Below, one piece after another: positions 43,730-53,646 of a stretch of DNA of 64,000 nucleotides. The first letter of the stretch is position 1. Each line of letters opens with the position of its first letter. The notes beneath the pieces are model-generated. The model saw only the letters and a program-made list of their open reading frames with translations, did not search any database and had not been told where the DNA came from. The stretch lies in the NCBI GenBank assembly GCA_016716505.1, contig JADJWF010000001.1:434001-498000 (forward strand). The letters run 5' to 3'. Source of the stretch: Verrucomicrobiota bacterium (lineage in GTDB: Bacteria; Verrucomicrobiota; Verrucomicrobiia; Limisphaerales; J093). A program made the position numbers and the translations under genes.

Positions 43730-46700
43730 ATGCGCCGGAGCCTGCCCAAACTGACTTGCGCCCCGCTGGCCGCGGTGCTGGCCCTTGCGCTGCTCGCCAC
43801 AGGCCTGCCCCGCGCCGCGGCCCAGCCCGCCCTGCTGCCGGACACCATCTTCACCGTCGGCACCACCACGACCGACGCCGGCGGGCGCCAGTGGGCCTAC
43901 CTGCTCTGGGTCGGCTCGGACAACCAGCTTGTTGTCGGCCGCCAGTTCGCCGTGTACGCCAAGGCGGGCGACGCCGCTTCCACCAGCCCCTACGAGCGCC
44001 GTGCCATCACCGGCCTCCAGACCGAGCCGCCGGTCATCCGCGCCCTGCTGAACCGCGCCGTCTCCATCGGCGAGAGCCTCCCGGTGCTCGAGGAGCGGGT
44101 GGACAACCTCTTCGCCGCGCTCAACCCGCCCGCCGGCCCGCTCGAGGAGAAGCTCTCCGCCGTCATCCGCGGCACCATCGCCGACCCTGCCCAGCTCAAC
44201 AGCCTTGTCCTGCTGGGCCGGCTGCATCCCGGCGTGAACTTCTGCCTCGGCTACGCCCACGCCGAGGTCATCCCGGCCGGCAAGACCACCTTCGAGATCC
44301 GCGAATACGACAAGGACACCGGCCGCGACCTCGGCGTAGTCGGCCGCGTGACCGTGACCGCCGGCGCGCCCGTGGCCCTGCCCGCCCCCGGTCCGGTGGT
44401 GCAGGTGCCCGAGACCGACCCGCGCGGCGACCTCAACGTGAAGCTCCGCTGGGCCAGTTCCGACGCCCTGCGCCGGCTCACGCTCCTCAACCACGGCTTC
44501 AACGTCTATCGCGTGACCAAGGCCCACGCCGAGGCCCAGGGCTGGCACACCACGCCGCCCTCCGGCCAGGTGCTGCGGCAGGCCGCGCAGTCCCACCCGG
44601 CGGTCAAGCGGGTCAACGACCTGCCCGTGCTCAAGACGAAGGACTTCTCCGCCGCCGACGTGGGGAATTTCGGCCTCGACCCGAAGACCGCTTTCCTCGC
44701 CGACGACAACGGCCGCTACCGGCCCGGGGGCGTGCCCTTCGAGAACGGCGCGCAGTTCTACTACTTTGTCACGTCCCGCGACGTGCTCGGGCGGGACTGG
44801 AACCCCTCGCCCGGCCTGCTGGTCAAGGTGTGCGACCGCCTGCCGCCGGACGCCCCGATCGCCCTGCGGGTCGAGAACGACTACACCTTCACCGGCGGCG
44901 CGGCGAAGCAGAAGCTCAAGGTCCTCTGGCGGCCCAACACCAACACCACCGACACCGTCACCGGCTACTACGTGTACCGCTGGGCCGCGCCGGACGACGT
45001 GCAGGCCGCGGGGGGCCATCCGTTGACCAACCGCATCGCCGGGCCCATCCCGCACGTGCCGGGCAAGGCCCTTTACAGCTACGTGGACGACGGAGCCGGC
45101 TCGCCCACCGCCCCGGCCGACTACTCGAAGACCTACTGGTACACCATCCGCTCGGTGGACAACGGCGCGTGCGACGGCGGCAACCTCTCCGCCCACAGCC
45201 GGCCGGTGTTCGGCGTGCTGCGCGACCGCACCGGCCCGGACGGTCCCGGCGGACGCATTGACGTGCTCTGCTGCCAGTTTTTTGTGGCCGGCGGCCAGGC
45301 CGTGGACCGCGACGACCCGGACGGCCGCAACCAGGACCCGGCGCAGGGCTACTACGAGTTCGAGGTGAAACGCACCGACCTGCGCGTCCTCTGGGCCGAG
45401 TTCTACTTCCGCGTGCCGGGCGTGGAATCGAACTTCATCGCCCGCGCCTACTTCCCGGCCGGCGAGCCGGTGCTGCTGCTGCGCTGGAGCGCACCGCGCG
45501 AACAGTTGACCGGCGAGATTCCCTTCTGGTGCCGCGTGGGCGACGACCGCGGCGAGGTGTCCGACTTCGGCTCGGTGGTCACCCTGCGCGACCCCAAGCA
45601 GACCCAGCTCCGCCATGTGCCCTTCACCGTCCGCACGGACTGCAAGTCCGTCCCGCGGCGCACCGCGGCCATCGGGCAGGCCGGCCGCTGCGGGGGCGCG
45701 CACAACCCGCAGCCGCAGGGTCCCGACGGCCCGGTGCAGGGCCCCACCGTCATCATCCAACTCACCCCCGGCACCAAGGAGTACCGGCTTTACCGCCGCG
45801 TGGACAACGGCCCGCTCACCCTCATCAAACAGGGCCCGGCCAATTTCGACGACGTCACCCAGATCACCGTGCAGGACCCGGACATGCCGGCCAACGCCGC
45901 GGTCATCTGCTACTTCGCCCAGCTCTTCGACGAGCACGGCAACGCCAGCCCGCTGGTGCAGATTGACGACTGCATCGAGATCCAGATGCCGATGGCCGTG
46001 CCCCTGCTGGCGCCGCTCGAGCCGGCCGGCGACGAGGCCAGCCCGAAGATGAAGGTGCGCTGGTTCTGCCCGCCCTACGGCGTCAACCGCTTCGAGGTCT
46101 CCATCGCCAACGCCCTCGGCTTCATGCCGCCGAACCCCTCGCCCGACCTCGGCATGCTCATCACCAACCGGATCAAGCAGTACTTCGTGGCCGGCGAGCC
46201 CCGCACCAACGTCTTCTTCCTCTATCGCACGCCGCCCGTCGGCCCCGCCTTCGGCAACGGCGCCCAGTTCGAGATCACCGTCAACATCGCCCTCGGCCAG
46301 GAGTACACCGTCACCGTGGCCGCCGTGGGGCCGGACGGCCTCGCGGGCGAGGACAGCAACGCCGAGTCGCTGAGCTGGCACGTGCCGCCCTTGGTCGGGC
46401 CCGACGTGCCCTGGCCCGCGCGCCCGCTGCCGGACCTCAACTTCTTCCACCCGTCGCTCCAGGCCGCCCGCCTGCCGGACAACTATTTCCCGGGGCTGGC
46501 GATTCGCATCGGTGAAATCCCGCGGCGCAATGTCGCGCGGCTGCCCAAGGAGCGGCCCGAAGTGAACCCACCCGTGCTCCGGCTGCACGGTGACCCGCTG
46601 GCCTACCTGTACACGAACAAGTTCGGCGAACGGCTCTTCCCGGCCGTGGTGTACCGGATGCAGGCCGTCTCCGGCGAATACTCCGAGGTCAGCCGCGACC

Positions 46701-46969
46701 TTATCCAGGTCACCCCGCTGATGGAGTCCATCGCCCACCAGCTCACGACCGACGCGCAGTTCGGCGACGTGACCGTGATCCACGACCCGTTCGTCCGGAT
46801 CATCGAAGGTCCAGTGTTCGGCAATGACGCCCTGCCGCATTCGCTCTGGCTGGTGGATACCCAGCCCGTCGTCGCCGGCGCGCGGTACGTTTATCTCATC
46901 GTCCGCCTGGGGCCGGACGGCGAAATCAAGGAAGTCATCCCCACCAACGTCGTGGAGGCCACGCCATGA
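43730..46969 (+). CDS. Large exported protein with fibronectin-III-like domains, second gene of the operon
   Basis: 1079 residues. The ATG at 43730 follows the previous stop by 2 bp. A signal peptide (LAAVLALALLATGLPRAAAQ) leads into several Fn3-like modules recognisable by repeated strands: FNVYRVTKAHAEAQGW, GYYVYRWAAPDDVQ, YRLYRRVDNGPLTLIKQGP and GARYVYLIVRLGPDG. One cysteine-containing loop (IDVLCCQFFVAGGQAVD) occurs midway. Nothing looks catalytic. The stop overlaps the next start by 4 bp (ATGA), so translation of all three genes is coupled. A surface or periplasmic scaffold is a reasonable guess only. Confidence 0.83.
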   Translation: MRRSLPKLTCAPLAAVLALALLATGLPRAAAQPALLPDTIFTVGTTTTDAGGRQWAYLLWVGSDNQLVVGRQFAVYAKAGDAASTSPYERRAITGLQTEPPVIRALLNRAVSIGESLPVLEERVDNLFAALNPPAGPLEEKLSAVIRGTIADPAQLNSLVLLGRLHPGVNFCLGYAHAEVIPAGKTTFEIREYDKDTGRDLGVVGRVTVTAGAPVALPAPGPVVQVPETDPRGDLNVKLRWASSDALRRLTLLNHGFNVYRVTKAHAEAQGWHTTPPSGQVLRQAAQSHPAVKRVNDLPVLKTKDFSAADVGNFGLDPKTAFLADDNGRYRPGGVPFENGAQFYYFVTSRDVLGRDWNPSPGLLVKVCDRLPPDAPIALRVENDYTFTGGAAKQKLKVLWRPNTNTTDTVTGYYVYRWAAPDDVQAAGGHPLTNRIAGPIPHVPGKALYSYVDDGAGSPTAPADYSKTYWYTIRSVDNGACDGGNLSAHSRPVFGVLRDRTGPDGPGGRIDVLCCQFFVAGGQAVDRDDPDGRNQDPAQGYYEFEVKRTDLRVLWAEFYFRVPGVESNFIARAYFPAGEPVLLLRWSAPREQLTGEIPFWCRVGDDRGEVSDFGSVVTLRDPKQTQLRHVPFTVRTDCKSVPRRTAAIGQAGRCGGAHNPQPQGPDGPVQGPTVIIQLTPGTKEYRLYRRVDNGPLTLIKQGPANFDDVTQITVQDPDMPANAAVICYFAQLFDEHGNASPLVQIDDCIEIQMPMAVPLLAPLEPAGDEASPKMKVRWFCPPYGVNRFEVSIANALGFMPPNPSPDLGMLITNRIKQYFVAGEPRTNVFFLYRTPPVGPAFGNGAQFEITVNIALGQEYTVTVAAVGPDGLAGEDSNAESLSWHVPPLVGPDVPWPARPLPDLNFFHPSLQAARLPDNYFPGLAIRIGEIPRRNVARLPKERPEVNPPVLRLHGDPLAYLYTNKFGERLFPAVVYRMQAVSGEYSEVSRDLIQVTPLMESIAHQLTTDAQFGDVTVIHDPFVRIIEGPVFGNDALPHSLWLVDTQPVVAGARYVYLIVRLGPDGEIKEVIPTNVVEATP

Positions 46970-49900
46970 ACGCGCTGCGCCTGTTCCCCGCCGCGGCCGC
47001 GCTGGCCGCGCTGGCCGCGTTGAACGCGCCCGCCCAACCGGCCCATCCGGTCTTCTCCGCCGGCTCCGCCTACCTGGGCGCAGACTTCAACGGCGACGGC
47101 CGGCCCGACGCCGCCGTGGTGGACCTCGAGTCCGGCTCCTATCTCCTCGGCTACGGCCAGGCCGACGGCGGCGTGCAATGGACGACCTCCCGGCCGGGCG
47201 GCGTCGCGGACGTCACGGGCGTGGGCGCCGGCCGGGTGCTGGACACCGCGCGCGACGCGCTGGTGCTCGCCGGGCCGGACGCCAACCGCGTGCTCGTCAT
47301 CCCCTGCGAGGACCCGGCGGTGAACGGCGTGCCGCGCGAGGTGTTCGTGGGCGGCGTCGGCCCGGCACAGGTCGCGGCGCTGGACATCGGCGGCGGCGGC
47401 AACACGGCCCACCACGACCTGTACGTCCTCACCACGCTCAACAGTCCGCCCGCGCCCCGGCGCCGCGCGCTGGTGCGTTCGACCGGCGCGGCCTTCTCGA
47501 TCCTCGGCGAGGCCAACGAGCCGGCCGAGGTGCTGCGTGCCCAGCCGGCCCGCCTGAAAACCGGCGTGGCGGACGTGCTCGCCCTCCTGGTCGCCAGCCC
47601 CGGCGCGGGCGACGAGTTCCGCCTGGTCAGCCTCGCCACCGGCGCGCCCGTGAACGTGGCCACGGGCGCCGGCGTGCCCGATGCCGCGCAAGTGCTGAAC
47701 CACCGCTTTTCCTCCGGGGCGCTGTTCGACTTCGTGTTCCACGCGCCGGGCGCCAACGTCATCCACCACCGCCGCGTCACCGAGCCGGTGCCGGGCACGT
47801 TCAACCTGAGCGCAGGCGCGAACTTCCCGCTGGGCTTCAATGCCGAAGCGGTGTTTGTGATCCCCACCACCACGGGCGGCCGGCTGCTGGCCCTGCGCAA
47901 CGGCGGCGCCACGGCCGTGGTCTTCAACTTCGACGGCGCCGCCGCCCCGACCGTCTTCCAGACGCTGGCCGCGCCGCCCGGCGAGCGCTTCGGCGGCGCC
48001 GTGGCCACCGGCAACGGGTTCGTGGCCTTCTCCGGAGCGGAAGGGCGGCCTGCGCGCTTCCATCGCTACCAGGACGCCGGCGGCTCTTACACCCTCGTCG
48101 AGAGCGGCGCGCTGGATCTGCTCAACCGCCATGCCGGCGGCGCCAACGTCTTCCTCTTCCAGTTCGAGCCGTTCGTCTCGCCCGCGCCCAACCTCGTCCA
48201 GCGCCTGGCCGCGGGGGATTGGACCTCCCGCCCCGCCATCACCGGCGCGCCGCCGCAGATCCGCGTGGATGTTTGGACCTTCCAAGGCGCGACCCAAGGC
48301 CTGCGCAATCCCACCCCGCGCCTCGTCGCCAACGTGACGCCGCCCGCGGCCTTCGGCTTGGTCAACCAGTACCACGAGGCCATCTCGGTCTTCAGCTACC
48401 TCCCACCCAGCGGTGATGAGGTGGCCGACGTGACCATCAGCCCGCCCCCCGGCCCGCAGCCCGGCGCGATCCAGGTCACCCTCACCGCCTCGCTCCCGGG
48501 GGCGACGATCTTCTACCGCACCAACCCGGCGGCCGCCTGGCTCACCTACACCGCGCCGTTCCCGGTCTATTTCGACACCACCGTCAGTTGCTACGCCCAG
48601 CAGGGCGGCGGCAGCAACCGCAAGTCCCCCGTCCGCCACGCCACGTACACCTTCCCCGCCGACCGCTGGACGCTCGATTCGGACAACGACGGCGTGCCGG
48701 ACTTTGTCGAGCTGGGCCTCGACGCCAACGGCAACGGCATCCCGGATTACCAGGAGCTCGGCGCCGGCATGAGCCCGGTCACCAGCCTCAAGGATTCCGA
48801 CGGCGACGGCTTCAGCGACCTCGAGGAGATCGTGGCCGGCACCAATCCGTACTCCGCCGCGAGCCGGCCCGCCGGCCCGCGCCTCGACGACGGCTCGGGC
48901 TTCGACCTCTTCGTCACGCCCCGGCCGCTCGACGGCACGATTCCCGGCCCCGCGCTGGCCCGCACCGGCGTGACCGTGCGCGCGTTCAACCTCGCCGGCG
49001 ACCTGCTCGGCTCCGCGCTCACCGCCAACCTCGGCGTGCCCGGCGTGCTCGACCCGGCCGCGCGCCTCCAAAATCTCGGCGTGGACGACCGCCAACGCCT
49101 GCTCGCCATCGCCACCGACCCGCACTTCCCCATCCAGACCGTCGCGGCGGACAAGAACATCGGGCGTGAACTGCTCGCGCTCGAGCCCATCCCCTCGCAG
49201 GACGCCGGTTTGGACGTGACCTTCACGCCCGGCCCGGGCACGCCGGCCCAGCAGGCTGCCGCCTGGCGTGCCGCCGCTCAGGCCGCGGCCGCCGCCCGCC
49301 CGCGCACCCGCGTCATCACCGCCATCGGCCCGCAGGACACGCTCGCCGCGCTGCTCACCGAGCGGAAGTTCGAGCTGCTGCTTCAGGCCCGCGGCCTGTC
49401 GTCCACGAACCAAATCACTTTGTTCCCTGCGCGCGCCGGCGACGTGGACCGCCACTTCCCCGGCAGCGATGCGCTGCTGGCGCTCGAGCAGGAGGATGCC
49501 GGCCAACCGGCCCACCGCCTGGTCGCCGTGCAGCAGGGCCTGCTGGCGGCCTTGGCCGGTCCGGGGGCCAACGTCACGGCCCTGCGCGCGCTGGCCAACG
49601 ACGTTTATCGCATCAGCAGCCGCTCGAACAACGCCGCGCCCGGCCAGTACGCGCTGCCGGTCGAGGTGCTGCGCCAGTTCCTCCGCGCGGGCACGCTGCC
49701 CTCGAACTACCTCGCCGCCACCACCCTCACGCCCGCGCAACGCACTTCGGCTTCAAACGCCGTGGTGGAACTGATGGCCCTCGATTTCGCCCGGCCCAAG
49801 GTCAACCTGAACCTCGTGGCCCTGCCCGCGCCCATGCCGAGGGGCTGCACCGTGCTGGGCGACGGCACGCAGACCTGGAGCCTCCAGTTTGCCGGCGGCG

Positions 49901-50463
49901 GCCGCTACCTCTTCCCCGACTTCGAGCTGGTGCCCGGCACGATGGTGGCGGTGACGGGCTATGCGGATGTGGACGCCGGCGGCTGCGCCGACCGCGGCCT
50001 CGAGGTCGTCGCCGCCGCGGTGCTCTCGATCCCCGCCGTGCCGTTGCTGGACGCCGACGGCGACCTGCTGCCCGACAACTTCGAGTGCGCCTTCTTCGGC
50101 GGCCTGCAGGAGGGACCGTACGGCGACAAGGACGGCGACGGCTACTCGAACCTCCAGGAGTTCCTCGACGGCACCGACCCGAACGACGCCGCCATCAAGG
50201 GCACCGGTCCGCCAGTGGTGTTTGGCCCGCCGGTGATCAGCCTGAAACTGAAGCCGAACGGGATGCTGGGCCTGACTTGGAACCTGCCGGCGGCCTACGC
50301 GAACCAGTTCGTCGTGGGCGTGGAATCGGCTCCGGCCCTCGGTTCGCCGTTCCAGCCGGAGGTCTTCTCCATCCGGCATCTCGGCGGCAACACCTACGAG
50401 GCCGAACTGGTTCCGCCGGCGACCGGCAGCCGGTTCTTCCGCTTTTTCCTCCGGTTGCGGTAA
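46966..50463 (+). CDS. Large exported protein with thrombospondin-type-3-like calcium repeats, third gene of the operon
   Basis: 1165 residues with a signal peptide (LFPAAAALAALAALNAPAQ). The N-terminal ~500 residues look like FG-GAP/propeller material (GADFNGDGRPDAAVVDLESG). A chitobiase-like strand domain follows (PGAIQVTLTASLPGATIFYR, ~500-565), then Asp-rich TSP3-type repeats at ~568-625 (DSDNDGVPDFVELGLDANGN, DSDGDGFSDLEEIVAGTNP). A second calcium repeat lies near 1025-1060 (DKDGDGYSNLQEFLDGTDP). It ends in a strand-rich tail, FFRFFLRLR. Calcium binding outside the cell is likely. It closes the three-gene giant operon. Confidence 0.83.
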   Translation: MNALRLFPAAAALAALAALNAPAQPAHPVFSAGSAYLGADFNGDGRPDAAVVDLESGSYLLGYGQADGGVQWTTSRPGGVADVTGVGAGRVLDTARDALVLAGPDANRVLVIPCEDPAVNGVPREVFVGGVGPAQVAALDIGGGGNTAHHDLYVLTTLNSPPAPRRRALVRSTGAAFSILGEANEPAEVLRAQPARLKTGVADVLALLVASPGAGDEFRLVSLATGAPVNVATGAGVPDAAQVLNHRFSSGALFDFVFHAPGANVIHHRRVTEPVPGTFNLSAGANFPLGFNAEAVFVIPTTTGGRLLALRNGGATAVVFNFDGAAAPTVFQTLAAPPGERFGGAVATGNGFVAFSGAEGRPARFHRYQDAGGSYTLVESGALDLLNRHAGGANVFLFQFEPFVSPAPNLVQRLAAGDWTSRPAITGAPPQIRVDVWTFQGATQGLRNPTPRLVANVTPPAAFGLVNQYHEAISVFSYLPPSGDEVADVTISPPPGPQPGAIQVTLTASLPGATIFYRTNPAAAWLTYTAPFPVYFDTTVSCYAQQGGGSNRKSPVRHATYTFPADRWTLDSDNDGVPDFVELGLDANGNGIPDYQELGAGMSPVTSLKDSDGDGFSDLEEIVAGTNPYSAASRPAGPRLDDGSGFDLFVTPRPLDGTIPGPALARTGVTVRAFNLAGDLLGSALTANLGVPGVLDPAARLQNLGVDDRQRLLAIATDPHFPIQTVAADKNIGRELLALEPIPSQDAGLDVTFTPGPGTPAQQAAAWRAAAQAAAAARPRTRVITAIGPQDTLAALLTERKFELLLQARGLSSTNQITLFPARAGDVDRHFPGSDALLALEQEDAGQPAHRLVAVQQGLLAALAGPGANVTALRALANDVYRISSRSNNAAPGQYALPVEVLRQFLRAGTLPSNYLAATTLTPAQRTSASNAVVELMALDFARPKVNLNLVALPAPMPRGCTVLGDGTQTWSLQFAGGGRYLFPDFELVPGTMVAVTGYADVDAGGCADRGLEVVAAAVLSIPAVPLLDADGDLLPDNFECAFFGGLQEGPYGDKDGDGYSNLQEFLDGTDPNDAAIKGTGPPVVFGPPVISLKLKPNGMLGLTWNLPAAYANQFVVGVESAPALGSPFQPEVFSIRHLGGNTYEAELVPPATGSRFFRFFLRLR

Positions 50464-50553
50464 AATCCTCGCCCGGGGGCCGGAGCCGCTTTTGGCCCGG
50501 GGGAAAACGGCGTCCGCAGTGGGCTTGAAAGGCCCCGCGCCGGGACAACTCGC

Positions 50554-51027
50554 TCAAGCCTGGCTACGCGGAAGTGGCGGTGGATTCTGCCCCGCGCGAT
50601 ACCAGCGCGGACGGCGTTCGAGATAGTCCTGCGGGCGTGCCAGCGGCTGAAAACCAAATCGGGCGTACAGGCCGTGAGCGTCCCGGGTGGCCAGCGCCAG
50701 TTTCCGGCAAACCTGCAGGTCCGGGTGGTTGACAATACACTCGACCAGCCACTCCCCCAGTCCCCGACCGCGAAATTCCTCCAGCACGTACACGTCGGCC
50801 ACATAGCCATACGTGGCGCGGTCGGTGATCACCCGCCCGAAGCCGACCTGCCGCCCCCGATGGAACAGGCCGAAGCAAAGCGAGTGTTGCACGGCTTGCG
50901 CGACCACTTCCCGGGCCACGCCCTGCGCCCAGTAACTGCGGGCAAGGAACGCATGGATTGCGTCCACGTCCTGCCTCGCTGGATCGGTGCTGATGGTGAA
51001 CTCGCCCCGGCTGGTCTCGAAGTGCAT
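50554..51027 (-). CDS. GNAT-family N-acetyltransferase
   Basis: 157 residues. The acetyl-CoA binding motif A is VADVYVLEEFRGRGLGEWLV (about 76-95; RGRGLG pyrophosphate loop), followed by LALATRDAHGLYARFGFQPL, motif B of the family. It belongs to the small GNAT group acting on free amines or metabolites; the substrate is unknown. It is convergent with the giant operon and divergent from the ABC transporter genes. Confidence 0.88.
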   Translation of the reverse strand: MHFETSRGEFTISTDPARQDVDAIHAFLARSYWAQGVAREVVAQAVQHSLCFGLFHRGRQVGFGRVITDRATYGYVADVYVLEEFRGRGLGEWLVECIVNHPDLQVCRKLALATRDAHGLYARFGFQPLARPQDYLERRPRWYRAGQNPPPLPRSQA

Positions 51028-51222
51028 GACGCAGGGTGACGCGAAACCACGCCGCCGTTCAATGGAATCGTAACCCGCCGCGGCGGTTCGTCGGACCTCC
51101 TCAAACCGTCACCCCGTCGTCCCGGTCCACTCGGCACAAACCCACTTTCCGCAAGTTCCGCCGCCTGTCACACTCTGCGCGGTTCCGGGTTCGGACGCGC
51201 CATTCGCCCGGGCGGCCCTTGC

Positions 51223-51957
51223 ATGAACATCGAACTTCGCGGCGTCAGCAAACGCTTTGGCGGCACCCGGGCGCTGGATCGGGTCTCGTGCGAACTGGCC
51301 GCCGGGCAGATCGTGGCGGTGGTCGGCGCCAACGGCGCGGGCAAGACGACCCTGCTGCGCTGTCTCGCCGGCGTCGCGGCTCCTGACGACGGGTTGATCC
51401 TCTACGATGACCAGCCGTTTTCGCGCGCGCGAATGGACCTGCGTCGCCGCCTGCTCTTCCTGCCCGACTTCCCGTTCGTGTTCTGGGAACAGACGCCGGT
51501 GGAGCACCTCGGTTTGGTGCTGCGGCTCTACGGGGTCGAGCGTGCTGGACGCGAGGAAGCCGCCGTCGAATTGCTGCGGGACTTCGACCTCTTGCCGCTC
51601 GCGCGAAAGCCGCTCGGCACCCTCTCGCGCGGCCAGTTGTACAAGGCCGCGCTGGCCACGCTCATGGCCGTGGATCCCGAACTGTGGCTGCTGGACGAGC
51701 CGTTCGCCTCGGGCATGGATCCGCACGGGATTGATGCGTTCAAGCGCCGGGCTCGCGCGGCGGCCGTGCAGGGGCGCACCGTGCTGTTCAGCACCCAACT
51801 GCTCGACATCGCGGAGCGGTTCGCCGACCGGGTGTGCATCGTTCACCGGGGCGAACTGCGCGCCTGCGAGACTGTCGCCGCGCTCCAGTCCCGCAACGGC
51901 GGGGACGGCGGCGCGCTCGAGCAAATCTTCCGCGAGTTGCGGGCCGAGCGGTCATGA
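51223..51957 (+). CDS. ABC transporter ATP-binding protein
   Basis: 244 residues. Walker A GANGAGKT is at 35-42, signature LSRGQ at 134-138 and Walker B WLLDEP at 155-160, followed by the D-loop SGMD. Two switch residues are unusual: the Q-loop position reads FLPD (Asp82) and the H-loop reads STQ (Gln192 instead of His). It energises the adjacent permease, with which it overlaps by 4 bp (ATGA). The type resembles ABC-2 exporters; the cargo is unknown. A catalytically slow transporter is possible because of the His replacement. Confidence 0.88.
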   Translation: MNIELRGVSKRFGGTRALDRVSCELAAGQIVAVVGANGAGKTTLLRCLAGVAAPDDGLILYDDQPFSRARMDLRRRLLFLPDFPFVFWEQTPVEHLGLVLRLYGVERAGREEAAVELLRDFDLLPLARKPLGTLSRGQLYKAALATLMAVDPELWLLDEPFASGMDPHGIDAFKRRARAAAVQGRTVLFSTQLLDIAERFADRVCIVHRGELRACETVAALQSRNGGDGGALEQIFRELRAERS

Positions 51958-53615
51958 AACTCCGGGACCGCGCCTTCGAGAAAGCCGTGGGTCGGCAGAT
52001 CCGCCGTGAGCTGCGGGCGTCTCCAGTGCTGTGGCGGGAATATCGGCGCGTTCGGGTGGCCTGGTGGCGGCGCGTCGTGTCGCCTCACTGGCTGCCGGTG
52101 TCGGTCTTGTTCGTGATGGGCGTGGAACTGATCGGGCGCCTGCGCGCGGACGACGGCCGCCCAGAGCCGGCCGTGGCGGCCATCGCGTTCTGGTTCGCCG
52201 GCGCGGCGGCGGCCCACAGCCGGTCGCTTTACCGACGACTCTATGATCCAGCCAGTATCCTCGCGCTGTACCATCTGCCGTTGACCGACGACGACATCTT
52301 CCGCGTCCGCTGGCGCGTCGCGTGGCGGGCGGGGGCGGCGTGGTCACTGGTGTACCTGGGTCTGGGAGCAATGCTGGCGGAGCTGCTGGGCAAGGGCTGG
52401 GGCGATCGCTCCGCCTGGCTACTGTTACCCGTCGGTCAATCGTTGCTGGCCTTCGTCGCGGGCTTGCATCTGGCCGCGTGGGTGCCGGAGTGGAGTCGGT
52501 TGGGCCTGGTCGGGTACGCCCTCGCGCTGACGGTCGTTTTCGCCTGGCCCAAAGCCCCCGGCCTGGTTGAACCCCTCGTTGCTTTGGCGCCCTGGGTGCC
52601 GCCGTCGGGCTGGCTGAATCACTGCGCGGAGCGGGTGTTGCTGCATCACGATGCGGCGGCGCTGGCGCTGCTGGTTCCGGTGGCGGCGGTGGTCGCCGCC
52701 GCGCCGGCATCCTGGCGCCGGCTCCGCCGAGGCTATGGCCTCGCCGAACCGCAGCTTGTCACGGGAGCAGGGGAAGAACCCGCGGACGCCCCAGCCGCCC
52801 CGCAGCCGGACGATGCCGTCGCGGCACTTCGCCGCGAAATCAGTCGCCCGCCCGCAACCGGACTTGGTTCCTCCGGCTGGCTCGAACAGATGGTCTGGCG
52901 GTGGTGGACGCGACGCGAGCGGTTGGTGGCGGAGTTCTTTCTCCCATTGAGTCCGGGCTGGTCAGCCGTCCTTCGCCGACTGGCCTGGGCTTTCCTGCCG
53001 GCGCTGGCGGCTGTTCTGCTCTTCGGGCATCAGAATCAGTTCGTGATTGTGTTCGGCGTGACCCTGCCGCTGGTGGTCGGGGCGCCGGTGCTGGGTGGGA
53101 CTTGGCGGGGTCTTTCAAAGCGACCCGCCGGTGGCCAGTTCTCGCCGATCTACGCGCTGTACCCGATCGGTTTCTGGGAGGCGTTTCGAGTGATGCTCAA
53201 GGCGAACACCGCGCGAGTGCTTGCCGCGGTGCCCTTCGGCCTGGCGCTGGCAGCCGCCGCCTCGTGGCGGTTGAGCGGATCGGTAGAGACGGGCCTGAGC
53301 GTCGGGCTCAAGGTCGCGCTCCTGTGGCTGGGGCTGCAGCCGTTGGTGGCGACCTTTCGGTTTGCGGAGGTCACGAACGATACGCAACGCCTCCGCGCCG
53401 GCCGTGTCTTTCTGCTGGTGCCGTTGATTGCCGTGCTGTTGGGCGCCGGCGCCGCTCTGTTCGTGGCCGAGACGCTCGTCGGCGTGGGCATCGCCTGGCT
53501 GGTGGCCGTCACAAGTGGTCTGGTGTTGACGGCGGCGTACGGGCGCGGCTGGGCCAGGGGGCGATTCGATCTGCTCTGCGACCGCGGGGACGACACCACG
53601 GACCCTGCGGACTAG
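51954..53615 (+). CDS. ABC transporter membrane permease
   Basis: 553 residues from an ATG overlapping the ATPase stop. A short basic N-terminus is followed by about ten hydrophobic segments in two groups (about 40-260 and 345-540), separated by a Pro/Ala-rich cytoplasmic linker (about 262-310). No substrate-binding or periplasmic domain is seen, in keeping with an ABC-2-type exporter subunit. The pairing with the ATPase is the main evidence for function. Confidence 0.82.
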   Translation: MKLRDRAFEKAVGRQIRRELRASPVLWREYRRVRVAWWRRVVSPHWLPVSVLFVMGVELIGRLRADDGRPEPAVAAIAFWFAGAAAAHSRSLYRRLYDPASILALYHLPLTDDDIFRVRWRVAWRAGAAWSLVYLGLGAMLAELLGKGWGDRSAWLLLPVGQSLLAFVAGLHLAAWVPEWSRLGLVGYALALTVVFAWPKAPGLVEPLVALAPWVPPSGWLNHCAERVLLHHDAAALALLVPVAAVVAAAPASWRRLRRGYGLAEPQLVTGAGEEPADAPAAPQPDDAVAALRREISRPPATGLGSSGWLEQMVWRWWTRRERLVAEFFLPLSPGWSAVLRRLAWAFLPALAAVLLFGHQNQFVIVFGVTLPLVVGAPVLGGTWRGLSKRPAGGQFSPIYALYPIGFWEAFRVMLKANTARVLAAVPFGLALAAAASWRLSGSVETGLSVGLKVALLWLGLQPLVATFRFAEVTNDTQRLRAGRVFLLVPLIAVLLGAGAALFVAETLVGVGIAWLVAVTSGLVLTAAYGRGWARGRFDLLCDRGDDTTDPAD

Positions 53616-53646
53616 CCGGCGCGGGGCGGGCGTCGGCGCGAGCGCG

